This document shows, piece after piece, positions 46,948 to 56,587 of a stretch of 64,000 bases of DNA (its first letter is position 1; each line of letters begins with the position of its first letter). Source of the DNA: JADJDM01 sp044352985 (GTDB lineage Bacteria; Bacteroidota; Bacteroidia; B-17B0; Aurantibacillaceae); contig JBILCU010000004.1 in assembly GCA_044352985.1 (NCBI GenBank), positions 186,001 through 250,000 on the forward strand. Reading direction: 5' to 3'. Under the pieces are notes generated by a model. The model saw only the letters and a list, made by a program, of their open reading frames with translations. It ran no database searches and was not told the DNA's origin. A program made the translations under genes and the position numbers.

Positions 46948-47066
46948 AACTGTTTGAAGTGATTAGTTTAAATTTAATTAGGATTTAGTAATTTATAGTT
47001 AAATAAAGCGCAAATTTAATAATTGAAAATTTTTAGAAATAAATAAAAGATGATTTTATTATTAAT

Positions 47067-47540
47067 TTAATTAACAAGTATTTTTAAGCAATCTTGAATT
47101 AAATCATTTTCAAAGCCACGAGAAAGTGCATACCTGGTTAATTTTATTTTTTTCAACAAACTGTTTTTTTCTTTGATTGAGGAAGATTTTTTAATCAAAA
47201 TAGTTTCTAAAACCTTTATATATTCATCCCCATCAATTTCCTTCATTGCTTTTTTAATACAATATTCAGATACCTGAAATTGTTTTAATCCTAATAAAAT
47301 TTTAGTTCTGCCCCAGTGTTTAATTCTAAATTTACCCCTTGCATAAGAACAGGCAAATCTTTCTTCGTTTAAAAAATTAGAAGTAATAAGTTCAGCAATA
47401 ATAAACTCAATATCTCGTTGGTTATTAGTAAATGTTTTTAACTTTAACCTAGCCTCAAAGTGCGACCTATCCTGATATGCACACCAAGATTCCATTTTAG
47501 CTTTTATCTGAAGTAATGTTAATGGTTGATTAGTGGTCAC
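47067..47540 (-). CDS. recX: Regulatory protein RecX
   Basis: Modulator of RecA filament activity. The 157-residue helical protein matches RecX by the three-helix repeats: SWCAYQDRSHFEARLKL, LITSNFLNEERFACSYARG with FRIKHWGRTKI, and the C-terminal KLTRYALSRGF. It starts with a GTG at 47540 that overlaps the stop of the MazG-like gene as GTGA, four bases shared, so translation is probably coupled. recA is not in the window. Confidence 0.88.
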   Translation of the reverse strand: MTTNQPLTLLQIKAKMESWCAYQDRSHFEARLKLKTFTNNQRDIEFIIAELITSNFLNEERFACSYARGKFRIKHWGRTKILLGLKQFQVSEYCIKKAMKEIDGDEYIKVLETILIKKSSSIKEKNSLLKKIKLTRYALSRGFENDLIQDCLKILVN

Positions 47541-47872
47541 TTTAATTTTTCGTTACTTTGATGACGATTAAAATCTCGACTCGTTTTTTTGTCAATATTT
47601 TTTTGAAATGCTTCTGTTAAATTAACACCAGTTTGGTTGGCAAGACAAATCAGCACCCATAAAACATCTGCCATTTCATCAGCTAATTCATGTTTTTTAT
47701 CGCTCTCTTTAAAGGATTGCTCACCATATTTCCTTGCCATAATTCTTGCCAACTCCCCTACTTCTTCCATTAAAATAGCTGTGTTAGTAAGTTCATTAAA
47801 ATACCTTACACCAATGGTTTTTATCCAATTATCAACTTTCTTTTGAGCTTCTTCTATTGTTAAATTTTCCAT
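47537..47872 (-). CDS. MazG-like nucleotide pyrophosphohydrolase
   Basis: A 111-residue all-alpha NTP pyrophosphohydrolase of the MazG/iMazG group. The metal site is built from LMEEVGELAR and ELADEMADVLWVL, the EExxE...ExxD pattern. Such enzymes hydrolyse non-canonical or excess (d)NTPs and clean the nucleotide pool. It shares a GTGA overlap with recX. A terminator hairpin of the preceding giant gene ends about 15-20 bases before its ATG. Confidence 0.87.
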   Translation of the reverse strand: MENLTIEEAQKKVDNWIKTIGVRYFNELTNTAILMEEVGELARIMARKYGEQSFKESDKKHELADEMADVLWVLICLANQTGVNLTEAFQKNIDKKTSRDFNRHQSNEKLK

Positions 47873-47887
47873 AAGACTAAATTAAAT

Positions 47888-47910
47888 AAAAAAGCTCCTT
47901 TTCAGGAGCT
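47888..47910 (-). terminator. Rho-independent terminator of the giant SprB-repeat gene
   Basis: A 7-bp stem (47893-47899 pairing with 47904-47910, AGCTCCT/AGGAGCT) with a four-base loop is followed on the minus strand by six T. It begins five bases after the stop at 47916. Confidence 0.87.
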
Positions 47911-47915
47911 ATAAA

Positions 47916-50900
47916 TTACTTTGTTATTATTATTTTCTTTATAAATTCTTTTTCATCAGATCTACATTTTAAGTAATAAATTCCACTGCTAAATTCTTTT
48001 AAATTTAATTCAATGTGTTTATTTGTGTCATTATTTTCAAATTCAGCAAATTCTTTTACAACTTCACCAAGCAAATTTAATACTTGAATAGTAATGTTTT
48101 TTCGATTTATTTCTTTTGATAAAATTAAGTTGAAATCACCTCCAGAAGGATTAGGATAAACAACCATGTCATTATTTAAATTTTCATTAGAAACAACTCC
48201 AATAGTGTTGGCAACATTTACTGTAAAAATGTATGTAGTAAAACATGTATTTGAATAAACATACAACGTATATGTACCAGAAGATAATCCACTAATATCT
48301 TCGGTTGAAATTCCCGTAGGATCCCAATAATACTGAAGTTGTTCTGAACTATTATTAATTGTAGTGACGTTAATACTACCATCATTGCAAGCTGCACAAC
48401 TCTCATCGGTAACAATTCCTGTTGAGTTAAAAGGTGTTACATTAGTAAGTGTTGTTGAAATCGTATCTTCACAACCAAAACTATCTCTTATTAAACAAGA
48501 GTAAAAACCTGAAGTTAAACCATTTATATCCTGAGTAGTTGCACCATTACTCCATAAATAGGTATAAGCTGGGGTTCCATTAGCTACATCTATATCTATT
48601 AAGCCTGAATTTTGAGAACAATAATCATTGGTTGTTGTAACAATTGAAAGTTCTGGTGAGTTAGCAAAAAGAATAGATGTACTATATGAAATTACACAAC
48701 CTAAAGCATCAGATATAGTACATGAATATGAACCGCTCGTGAGATTTGAAATATCTTCTGTTGAAGAATTATTACTCCATAAATAACTAATAGGTAATGC
48801 GCCGGTTGTAGTAATATTAATTGATCCTAAATTGCCACAAACTGCATTTGTTACATTACTACTTGTTACTGCCAAAGTGCCTGATGAATTAATAATAGTG
48901 GCACTTACAGGGTAAGCACAATTATTATCATCTCTAACCATACAAGTATATGTACCTGCAGACAATCCGGTTAAATCTTCAGTTGTTGCACCATTATTCC
49001 ATAAATAAGTATAATTACCACTTCCACCCGTTGTAGTAATTTCAATTGAACCGGATAAATTATTACATACTTCATTTACAATAACAGGAGCTGTTACCAA
49101 TAAATTGCCACTTGTATTTGTAACATTTATATTCTGACTTGAAATTAAGCAGCCATTTGCATCTGTAATTTGAACAGAATATGAACCTGATATTAGATTA
49201 CTTAAGTTTTGAGAAGTTAATCCATTATTCCAAAGGAAAGAAATAGGTAATGTACCTCCTGTGTATGAAATAGAAATACTACCCATTGCATTACCGCATA
49301 CTTCTGGAGAAACAACTTGACCATTATATTGAAATGAACCCGTTTGATTAATAACTGTAAATACTCGAGTTGCTGAACATCCGTTTGCACCAGTTGCTGT
49401 TAATGTATAATTACCTGCATGCAAACCACTTAAGTCTTGAGTAGTTGCACCATTGCTCCAACTATAAGAAATAGGACTTACACCTCCCGTAACAGATACA
49501 TTAATTGATCCAGTTCCATCGCCACAGTTTTCGTTAGTAATAATTGTATTTGAAAAAGCTAAAGTTCCGGATAAGTTATTAATGCTAATATTATTGGTAT
49601 TAAATACACAGTTGTTTGCATCCTTAATAGAACAAGAATAAGTCCCCATTGATAAGCCATTTAAATCCTGAGTTATTACACCATTACTCCACATATATGT
49701 AAAAGGTAGAGCACCTCCGGTTACAGTTAAATTAATGCTACCATTTGAATTGTTACAATTTTCATTTATTGTGGTATAAGTAGCATTTAAATTACCTGTT
49801 TGATTAGAAACAGATGAACTTACTAATGAACTACAACCAATTGCATCCGTTATTATACATGAATAGTTTCCGGCAGGTATTCCATTAATGTTTTGAATTT
49901 GTAATCCATTGCTCCAATTGTAAACATAAGGTATTGTTCCACCACTAGGATTAATTGAAATTGAACCATTGGAGTTTCCGCAAACTTCGTTAATTACAAC
50001 AGGTGCACTAACTTGTAAAGTACCATTTGAATTAGTAATAATTCCATTAGCTGTTAGAGTACATCCATTTATGTCCGTAATTACACAATTATACGATCCT
50101 GCATCAATACCTGATAAATCTTCACTAGTAGATCCATTATTCCACAAATAAGTAATTGGAGATGCTCCACCACTGATAGTTAAATTTATTGCACCTAGAT
50201 TATTATTACAAATTTCATTCGTTACAACTAAGTTTTCTAGACTTAAAGTGCCAGAACTATTCCCTAAAACTATAGGTCCGGAATTTACAGTACAACCGTT
50301 ATTATCTCTAACAGAACATGAATAGGTTCCTGAACTTATATTCAATATAGATTGTGATGTTTGATTATTACTCCATAAATATTGGATAGGAAGTGCCCCA
50401 CCTGTTATATCTATATTAAGTCTTCCCTGACCATTACCACAAACTTCATTAATTATATCTACATCAAAAATAGAAAGAGTGCCACTATTATTATTAACAG
50501 TGTATGAGGGAGTATATAATTTACAACCATTGTTTGTTGTTACAGTACAAGTATAAATTCCTGCATTAATATTAACAAGATCCTGAGTTGTTGCTCCATT
50601 AGACCATAAATAATTATAAGGTTGAGAACCACCTGATATCGTAATATCGATTGATCCCCTTTGATTGCTACAAACTTCATCTAAAGCATTACCGTACGTT
50701 TGAGTAAGTGTATTTGTATTATTTGTAACAGTATAACTTTTAACAATCTCACAGCCGCTAGCATCCGTGATAGTAGCAGTATAAATACCCGACATTAAAG
50801 AAGTTCTATCCTCATTAGTAGAACCATTATTCCATACAATACTATAAGGTAAAACTCCACCTGTAATACTTTGATTAATCGATCCGTTAGGATTTCCACA

Positions 50901-53759
50901 ATATTGATTAACTACTTGAGCACTTACTGCAAGTGAATTGGTTAAATTGGTAATTGTATATGTTTTGCTAATACTGCAATTTTTCGAATCAGTAACAGTT
51001 AACGAGTAAGTACCTGCTTGAAGATTATTTAAATCCTGTGTTGTTGCGCCATTGCTCCAAGTATAACTAAATGGATATAGTCCATTGTTAATCGAAACGT
51101 CAATTAATCCATTGTTTTGACCACAAGTTTCATTAGTAACTATATTATTTGAAAATGCGACATCACAATTAACACTACAATTTGTAACCTCATTTATTAT
51201 TGAAAAGCTTGTGTTTTTCTGACAGTTATTTGCATCTTTTATGATCACACTGTAAGTACCGCTTTGTAAATAATTTGGGTCTTCTGCATTAGTTCCATTA
51301 TTCCAAATATAGGTGTAAGGCGAAACTCCACCTGTTACTGTCAATTGAATAGAACCGTTTTGATTACCACAAGTTTCATTTGAAACAGAAGATGAATACA
51401 CAATTGGTGAAGGTTGAGTAATTTCTGCACTTAAAATACCAATACACCCCTGACCATCAGTAACTCTTACAACAAATGTATCAGCAGGTAATCCTGAAAT
51501 ATCTTGTGTTGTACTTCCGTTTGACCATAAATATGTAATTGGATTTGTTCCTCCATTTACAGATAAATTGATTGAACCGTTTGAGCTGCCATTACAAGCA
51601 ATATTAGAAACTATATTGCTCAGAGCCAAAGTTCCGTTATTTGATAAATAAACTGGATAATTGTATCTGCAGTTTATTGAATCTGAAACTGTAACAGTAT
51701 AAGTACCTGCTGAGATGCCATTAATGTCTTCAACTAGTGACCCATTATTCCATAAGTAAGAAAAAGGGCTAGTATTACCTGTAACTGATATGTTTACAGA
51801 ACCATTAGTTGCTCCGCAATTTGGTTTTACAGTGGTATATGATAACTGTGGTTTTGATGGTTGTGTAATTGTAATTTTAGGTTCTGGAAGATCAACCGCA
51901 AAACCAATTCCCCAATCAAATAACCATCCATTGTTATTGGGTGTATTATCAGTTATTATTAATTTCCAATTTCCATTCATGGGTGCACCAATTAAATTAT
52001 TTAAAGACCCATAAGAAGTATACAAACCTTGCGGAAGATAGGTATCTGTTTCTATAGAACCATAACATGATGTGGTATAGGTATATGAATGGTTATTTGA
52101 TTCACTTAGCATTGTACCATAAGTAGGGAAATTATTAAAACAGTATACATAACCAATACCGGGTAATGTATCAATATTTCCGAAATCATTACTACCATTA
52201 GCACATGGTTCACCAAAATTAGTTACTCCTCCTCCAAATTGTTTTAAAATAACTTCTTGTCCGTTTGGCGCCTGTAATTTTATTTCTAACTCATCAATTT
52301 TAGAATGCTCTATGGTTAAACATATTGATTGCAGTTGCTCTGAATTTTGAAAAGTAGCGGTGTTTGAAAATCCACTAATGGGTAAACTAGAAGAATAGGA
52401 CTGTCCATTACCATCAGGTATAAATTTAGCAGGACCAACATATTGATTGCCCGAAATAACTGCTTCTGTTGGACATCCATAACCATCAATTACATTAACA
52501 TAATAAGTTCCCGGAGTAACGCCGGTTATCGGATTAGAAGTATATGTTGTTGATGTACCTGTAATAGAATCAATTAAAAAATAAGTATAAGGTGGACTTC
52601 CTCCATTTGTTGTAAAATTAACAACACCATCATTAGCATTAAAACAACTTACATTAGTAATTGCATTTTCATATTGTAGATTTTGATAATCATTAATGTA
52701 TAGTTTTACTGTATCTTTTGGCGCGCAAGGATAGGGTGAATAGATCAGATAAACACTTTCTAATCCTTCAATTAAACCATCATTTATTGCATCAATTGTA
52801 ATAGTGGCAGAAGTTTGACCTGCAGGTAAAATAAATAAAGTGTCAATGTTTGTATAATCAACTCCATTAATTGCAGTTCCTGCAATTTCAAAATCAACAT
52901 ACGTGTTTGTTGATTGTGCCGAGTCCAGTGAAAAAACAAATTTTGCTTTTGTACAACCTTCTAATGCAACGGTATCAGCATTAGCTGTTTGTGTTATGGC
53001 AGAAATAGTGCCTTGCTTTAAACTTCCTGCTTCTAAAAAAACTCCCGAATCAATTGCTTCATCTCCAGCATCAGCAATTGCTAATCGTAAGGTGTAAGTT
53101 TGACAAGCTATTAAGCCCGTTTTTTTTGCGGTTAAAACTTTTGTAAATCCATCATATTGGATTGATGTACCATTTTGATTATTTACATAATACTGCCAAT
53201 AAGAATTTGAATTTATATTATCAATAGTAACTGGCGTAGTTGTATTTGGAACCAATGCAATGTTTTGCCAACCTGTAATACCCGGCCCACTAATGTAAAA
53301 AGCAAAAACATCGTTATATCCAGCATTTACAAACTCAGGATATTCTTCAGAGCCAAAAACATAATTAAACTCAATAAAATCTGACTGAACATCAAACTGA
53401 AATTGTAAAACACAGGCATCTCTTGTTTGAGCACCAGATATTGTATTTAACATAGCGTCACCCGGTGCATTATTTTGTCTTGATTTATCGGCAACATTAT
53501 TTGGTCCAATAATATTACTTCTGCTACCCGTAGTTAAAACTATTCCATTAGAAAGGCCTAAATTAGTTGATGTATTTCCTGTTTGAAATTTACCGTAACT
53601 AAGTGAGTTTCCAATTATAGTTGCATTATATACAGTAACATTTGGTCCTGCAAGATAAGAAGCTAACTGTTGAGCAGTAAAACCACCGGTTGCAGAAATT
53701 TGCGTATAAAAGCGATTACTAAAAATAATAATCAAAAACAGTAAATAAATTCTTTTCAT
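47916..53759 (-). CDS. Giant T9SS-secreted SprB-repeat protein with choice-of-anchor L and P-domain
   Basis: A 1947-residue surface protein. A signal peptide (to about 20) precedes a choice-of-anchor L domain (about 25-245, with GIVLTTGSRSNIIGPNN and NYVFGSEEYPEF). A Calx-beta-like segment follows (about 255-360, VDFEIAGTAINGVDY), then one SprB-like unit. A proprotein convertase P-domain comes next (about 455-630, with LTIEHSKIDELEIKL and NGNWKLIITDN). Residues about 639-1849 are 16 tandem SprB repeats of about 76 residues each, most with a Cys near the start (NExCGNxNGSI) and another near the end (DxxGC). The last 85 residues are a type A T9SS sorting domain (VVYPNPSGGDF). Related SprB is a gliding adhesin; adhesion is likely here. 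It is a single-gene unit with its own promoter candidate and terminator. Confidence 0.9.
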   Translation of the reverse strand: MKRIYLLFLIIIFSNRFYTQISATGGFTAQQLASYLAGPNVTVYNATIIGNSLSYGKFQTGNTSTNLGLSNGIVLTTGSRSNIIGPNNVADKSRQNNAPGDAMLNTISGAQTRDACVLQFQFDVQSDFIEFNYVFGSEEYPEFVNAGYNDVFAFYISGPGITGWQNIALVPNTTTPVTIDNINSNSYWQYYVNNQNGTSIQYDGFTKVLTAKKTGLIACQTYTLRLAIADAGDEAIDSGVFLEAGSLKQGTISAITQTANADTVALEGCTKAKFVFSLDSAQSTNTYVDFEIAGTAINGVDYTNIDTLFILPAGQTSATITIDAINDGLIEGLESVYLIYSPYPCAPKDTVKLYINDYQNLQYENAITNVSCFNANDGVVNFTTNGGSPPYTYFLIDSITGTSTTYTSNPITGVTPGTYYVNVIDGYGCPTEAVISGNQYVGPAKFIPDGNGQSYSSSLPISGFSNTATFQNSEQLQSICLTIEHSKIDELEIKLQAPNGQEVILKQFGGGVTNFGEPCANGSNDFGNIDTLPGIGYVYCFNNFPTYGTMLSESNNHSYTYTTSCYGSIETDTYLPQGLYTSYGSLNNLIGAPMNGNWKLIITDNTPNNNGWLFDWGIGFAVDLPEPKITITQPSKPQLSYTTVKPNCGATNGSVNISVTGNTSPFSYLWNNGSLVEDINGISAGTYTVTVSDSINCRYNYPVYLSNNGTLALSNIVSNIACNGSSNGSINLSVNGGTNPITYLWSNGSTTQDISGLPADTFVVRVTDGQGCIGILSAEITQPSPIVYSSSVSNETCGNQNGSIQLTVTGGVSPYTYIWNNGTNAEDPNYLQSGTYSVIIKDANNCQKNTSFSIINEVTNCSVNCDVAFSNNIVTNETCGQNNGLIDVSINNGLYPFSYTWSNGATTQDLNNLQAGTYSLTVTDSKNCSISKTYTITNLTNSLAVSAQVVNQYCGNPNGSINQSITGGVLPYSIVWNNGSTNEDRTSLMSGIYTATITDASGCEIVKSYTVTNNTNTLTQTYGNALDEVCSNQRGSIDITISGGSQPYNYLWSNGATTQDLVNINAGIYTCTVTTNNGCKLYTPSYTVNNNSGTLSIFDVDIINEVCGNGQGRLNIDITGGALPIQYLWSNNQTSQSILNISSGTYSCSVRDNNGCTVNSGPIVLGNSSGTLSLENLVVTNEICNNNLGAINLTISGGASPITYLWNNGSTSEDLSGIDAGSYNCVITDINGCTLTANGIITNSNGTLQVSAPVVINEVCGNSNGSISINPSGGTIPYVYNWSNGLQIQNINGIPAGNYSCIITDAIGCSSLVSSSVSNQTGNLNATYTTINENCNNSNGSINLTVTGGALPFTYMWSNGVITQDLNGLSMGTYSCSIKDANNCVFNTNNISINNLSGTLAFSNTIITNENCGDGTGSINVSVTGGVSPISYSWSNGATTQDLSGLHAGNYTLTATGANGCSATRVFTVINQTGSFQYNGQVVSPEVCGNAMGSISISYTGGTLPISFLWNNGLTSQNLSNLISGSYSVQITDANGCLISSQNINVTNTSGNLLVTAPVIVNEVCNNLSGSIEITTTGGSGNYTYLWNNGATTEDLTGLSAGTYTCMVRDDNNCAYPVSATIINSSGTLAVTSSNVTNAVCGNLGSINITTTGALPISYLWSNNSSTEDISNLTSGSYSCTISDALGCVISYSTSILFANSPELSIVTTTNDYCSQNSGLIDIDVANGTPAYTYLWSNGATTQDINGLTSGFYSCLIRDSFGCEDTISTTLTNVTPFNSTGIVTDESCAACNDGSINVTTINNSSEQLQYYWDPTGISTEDISGLSSGTYTLYVYSNTCFTTYIFTVNVANTIGVVSNENLNNDMVVYPNPSGGDFNLILSKEINRKNITIQVLNLLGEVVKEFAEFENNDTNKHIELNLKEFSSGIYYLKCRSDEKEFIKKIIITK
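48215..51845 (-). repeat. Tandem SprB repeat array within the giant gene
   Basis: About 16 imperfect units of roughly 227 bases each. At protein level the unit runs from a start like NEVCGNSNGSI through YLWSNGATTQDLSGL and AGTYSCTI to DxNGC, joined by linkers such as NSSGTL. Identity is clearer in protein than in DNA, so most copies are old. The last unit is degenerate (DESCAACNDGSINV). Confidence 0.9.
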
Positions 53760-53778
53760 TTAAAATTAAATAGGTAAG

Positions 53779-53786
53779 CAAATGTA
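53779..53786 (-). promoter_or_regulatory. Candidate -7 promoter element of the giant SprB-repeat gene
   Basis: The minus strand reads TACATTTG, matching TAnnTTTG, 19 bases before the ATG at 53759. No firm -33 element is assigned. Confidence 0.43.
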
Positions 53787-53823
53787 TAATAATAAACGAA
53801 AAATGAAAGTAATTTGTGATGAA

Positions 53824-54276
53824 TTACTCCTTATGTTTCGAATCAATTAAAATAGTAACAGGCCCATCATTAATAAGGTGTACTTTCATGTCTGCACCAA
53901 ATATACCTGTATGTATTTCTTTACCTAACTCACTAGTTAACAAGGCAATAAATTTTTCATATAAAGGAATTGCTTGCTCGGGACGAGCGGAACGAATGTA
54001 GGATGGACGGTTTCCTTTTTTTGTTTGAGCAAAAAGTGTAAATTGACTTATAAGTAAAACATCTCCATTAATTTGGTTGATATCCAAATTCATTTTTCCT
54101 TCTTGATCTGAAAAAATACGTAATGAAATTATTTTTTTCGCTAACCATTCAGCATCGTCTACATTATCATCAATTTCAATCCCAACTAAAATCAATAACC
54201 CCGATTTAATTGCTGAATAAATTGATCCTTCAATTGTTACAGATGCTTCACTTACTCGCTGAATTACAACACGCAT
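53824..54276 (-). CDS. dtd: D-aminoacyl-tRNA deacylase
   Basis: Removes D-amino acids (and glycine) mischarged on tRNA. The 150-residue protein is the typical DTD fold: MRVVIQRVSEASVTI at the start, the catalytic-site motif LLISQFTLFAQTKKGNRPS, and the Gly-cisPro motif in LINDGPVTILID near the end. Length is standard. It lies six bases after the small basic secreted protein gene. Confidence 0.96.
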   Translation of the reverse strand: MRVVIQRVSEASVTIEGSIYSAIKSGLLILVGIEIDDNVDDAEWLAKKIISLRIFSDQEGKMNLDINQINGDVLLISQFTLFAQTKKGNRPSYIRSARPEQAIPLYEKFIALLTSELGKEIHTGIFGADMKVHLINDGPVTILIDSKHKE

Positions 54277-54282
54277 AAAAAA

Positions 54283-54588
54283 TTACAAATTTTGCCTTCT
54301 GTTGTTTTTACCGGCTTTTTTCCGGTTACTTTTCATTCGTTTGCGTGTATCTTTTGTTTGTAATTTTTTATGATGATCATCTATAGATTTTTTAGTTGCT
54401 TTTTCCATTTTCCTTTTATCTCGCGCTTCTTTTCGTTCAGCTCTTTTTTTTGATCGAGCTATTCCTCTGCTTACTTTTCCTGTTGCAGCTTTTCCATCAG
54501 TTTGTTGCTGTGCTTGAGAAAATAAGTCAGTAGAAAAAAATAATAAAAAGAAGGTAATTAATGGTAAAAAAAAAGTGATTTTTTTCAT
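54283..54588 (-). CDS. Small, highly basic exported protein
   Basis: A 101-residue protein that I do not recognise. From the ATG at 54588 the signal peptide is MKKITFFLPLITFFLLFFST and ends around LFSQAQ. The mature 75 or so residues are about half Lys and Arg, with no Cys and few hydrophobics (RSKKRAERKEARDKRKMEK), so it is probably unfolded or helical and strongly cationic. A longer start at 54627 would overlap the deaminase gene and spoil the signal, so I reject it. It sits seven bases after the deaminase gene and six before dtd. Confidence 0.68.
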   Translation of the reverse strand: MKKITFFLPLITFFLLFFSTDLFSQAQQQTDGKAATGKVSRGIARSKKRAERKEARDKRKMEKATKKSIDDHHKKLQTKDTRKRMKSNRKKAGKNNRRQNL

Positions 54589-54595
54589 GCAACGT

Positions 54596-55060
54596 TTAAT
54601 TAGAAAACTGTTGTACATCAACTCCAAATTTCCTTAAAAACTCAACACCCTCATCAACAGGTATTCCCTTATATTTTGCATAAGAATATTTGTAAAAAAC
54701 CTTTTTAATACCAACGGTAAAAATAACTCGAGCACAAGCTATACATGGCGATAAGGTTACATAAAGTGTAGAACCTTCAACGGCAACATTATTTTTTGAT
54801 GCATACAGAATGGCATTTTGTTCAGCATGTAAGGCAAGCGAACAACTTCCTTTGCTATCTCTCGGACAACCTTCTTTAGGCCATACTTCGTCGCAATTAT
54901 AGGTACCTGCAGGCGGACCATTATAGCCTAATGAAATAATGCGCGTATCTTTAGTTAAAACGGCTCCAACTTGAGCCTTAACACAATGAGATTTAACAGA
55001 AAGATTTTCAGCCAATTCCATATATATTTCATCGAAGGATTTTTTCATACCTAAATTCAT
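54596..55060 (-). CDS. dCMP/cytidine deaminase family protein (ComEB-like)
   Basis: A 154-residue zinc deaminase that should convert dCMP to dUMP for dTTP synthesis. The zinc site is His78 and catalytic Glu80 in LALHAEQNAIL, with Cys106 and Cys109 in LSPCIACARV. The extra Cys-containing insert CDEVWPKEGCPRDSKGSC is typical of dCMP deaminases. A second ATG four codons in is possible. It is followed closely by the basic secreted protein gene and dtd. Confidence 0.92.
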   Translation of the reverse strand: MNLGMKKSFDEIYMELAENLSVKSHCVKAQVGAVLTKDTRIISLGYNGPPAGTYNCDEVWPKEGCPRDSKGSCSLALHAEQNAILYASKNNVAVEGSTLYVTLSPCIACARVIFTVGIKKVFYKYSYAKYKGIPVDEGVEFLRKFGVDVQQFSN

Positions 55061-55141
55061 GAAGCTAAATTACTAATTTAAAATTCATGTAATAAAGAAT
55101 AAGATGATTAAAGCAACAAAGTAGTTTTAATTAGTAAGGAT

Positions 55142-56551
55142 TTAATTGCTAACAAAAAAATCAGTTGTGAATCCAATTAAATATACTTGTTGTTTTGCTC
55201 TTGTAAAAGCAGTATATAACCAACGAATGAAACTTTCATCCAGCATATCTTTGGTAAAGTAACCTAAATCAATAAACACACAATCCCACTGCCCACCTTG
55301 TGCTTTATGACATGTAATTGCATAACTAAACTTAATTTGCAGAGCATTATAAAATGGGTCTTTTTTTAAAAAACCATAACCCGGATTTTCACCTGACTCT
55401 AAATATTCATGTTTAATAGTATCCCCCATTTTTTTTAATTGTTCAAATGAAAGTGAGGGCGTTTCAGAATTTAATGTGTCTAAAAGTAAATTTACTTCCA
55501 GTTGTGGTATTTGTTCAAAATCGGAAAAACTAATAACTGCCTCAGCAAACTGAAACCCATAAAGTTCTTTTGTTTTTTTTATCCGATCGATGCATAAACT
55601 TTCTCCATTGGCAATAAAATCAAGCTGTTCAATTCCTTCTGCCCAATAATAATTATTTTTTACCGCCATTACCAAATCACCTGTGGAGATATCATTTTCC
55701 TGCCACTTAATTCGTTTTCTTATTTGTTGATTGTATGCGTTTGCGCGTTTATTACTTCGGCAAATCACCAATACATTTTCAAATCCAAATTTTGAATAAG
55801 AACTATTTAATACATCTTCTAAATCTGTAGGATCAACTCTAACAACATCTTTTGTTAATTCAAATTTTGGATACTCATTTAATTCGCTCATTAATTGCAC
55901 CCTTAGTTGCGTGGCATTTAATAGAATTCCGGAGTCTAAATTTTGACGCATTACATGTGTAAGTTGCACACTTTTAATTTCTGTCATGATTTTGCTTGCC
56001 ATGTATTTTTCAGATAATGCCGGACTAAATGTACTTCCCACAGGAGGAAGCTGAGCAATATCGCCTACAAAAATCAGTTTACAATTTACACCCGAATAAA
56101 CATATTCCAATAAATCATCCAACACACTGCTACCCGAAAAATCAGAAATTGAATCGTTAATCATAGATGCTTCATCTACAATAAAAATGGTGTTTTTATG
56201 CAAATTTTCACCTAATGAAAAATTAATGTAGCCATCCGCATTCATGTTTTTTTTGTAAATTTTTTTGTGGATGGTTTGCGCTGTTTTGTTGGAGTAAGAA
56301 GTAATTACTTTAGCTGCTTTACCAGTTGGGGCTAATAAAATACTTCGTAATTTAAAATCTGGTAAAGTTTTGCTTAATGCTGAAATTAGTAGCGTTTTTC
56401 CAGTTCCTGCATACCCTTTTAAAATAAATACTTCACTGGTACCGCAACAAAACTGAGAAAGGGATAAAATTGCTTTCGATTGATCTTCAGTAGGTTCAAA
56501 CGCAAAATGAGCAAGAAATTGATGATGAAATTGATGTTCGTTAATTGGCAT
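55142..56551 (-). CDS. RecD-like superfamily 1 DNA helicase
   Basis: A 469-residue SF1 ATPase. Walker A is GYAGTGKTLL (Lys52), Walker B is FIVDEASMIND, followed by FVGDIAQLPPVG (motif III), VMRQN (motif IV) and the C-terminal UvrD_C2 motif SYAITCHKAQGGQWD with WLYTAFTRAKQQVYLIG. It resembles RecD2/Dda-like helicases but lacks RecB/RecC partners, so it probably acts alone in DNA repair or replication. I start at the ATG at 56551; a longer start at 56611 would run into the divergent gene. In this phylum it is often beside DUF3822, as here. Confidence 0.9.
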   Translation of the reverse strand: MPINEHQFHHQFLAHFAFEPTEDQSKAILSLSQFCCGTSEVFILKGYAGTGKTLLISALSKTLPDFKLRSILLAPTGKAAKVITSYSNKTAQTIHKKIYKKNMNADGYINFSLGENLHKNTIFIVDEASMINDSISDFSGSSVLDDLLEYVYSGVNCKLIFVGDIAQLPPVGSTFSPALSEKYMASKIMTEIKSVQLTHVMRQNLDSGILLNATQLRVQLMSELNEYPKFELTKDVVRVDPTDLEDVLNSSYSKFGFENVLVICRSNKRANAYNQQIRKRIKWQENDISTGDLVMAVKNNYYWAEGIEQLDFIANGESLCIDRIKKTKELYGFQFAEAVISFSDFEQIPQLEVNLLLDTLNSETPSLSFEQLKKMGDTIKHEYLESGENPGYGFLKKDPFYNALQIKFSYAITCHKAQGGQWDCVFIDLGYFTKDMLDESFIRWLYTAFTRAKQQVYLIGFTTDFFVSN

Positions 56552-56587
56552 GTAAAACAAAAATAAAAATACTAATTTTATTGCCTC

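Noticed and set aside
47537..47872. MazG-like gene as a toxin-antitoxin or defence element
   Set aside because: MazG-like enzymes are housekeeping nucleotide pyrophosphohydrolases, and the neighbour is recX, not a toxin.
48215..51845. Regular repeats that could be mistaken for a CRISPR or satellite array
   Set aside because: The period is about 227 bases, the reading frame is continuous, and the repeats are SprB protein domains with diverged DNA.
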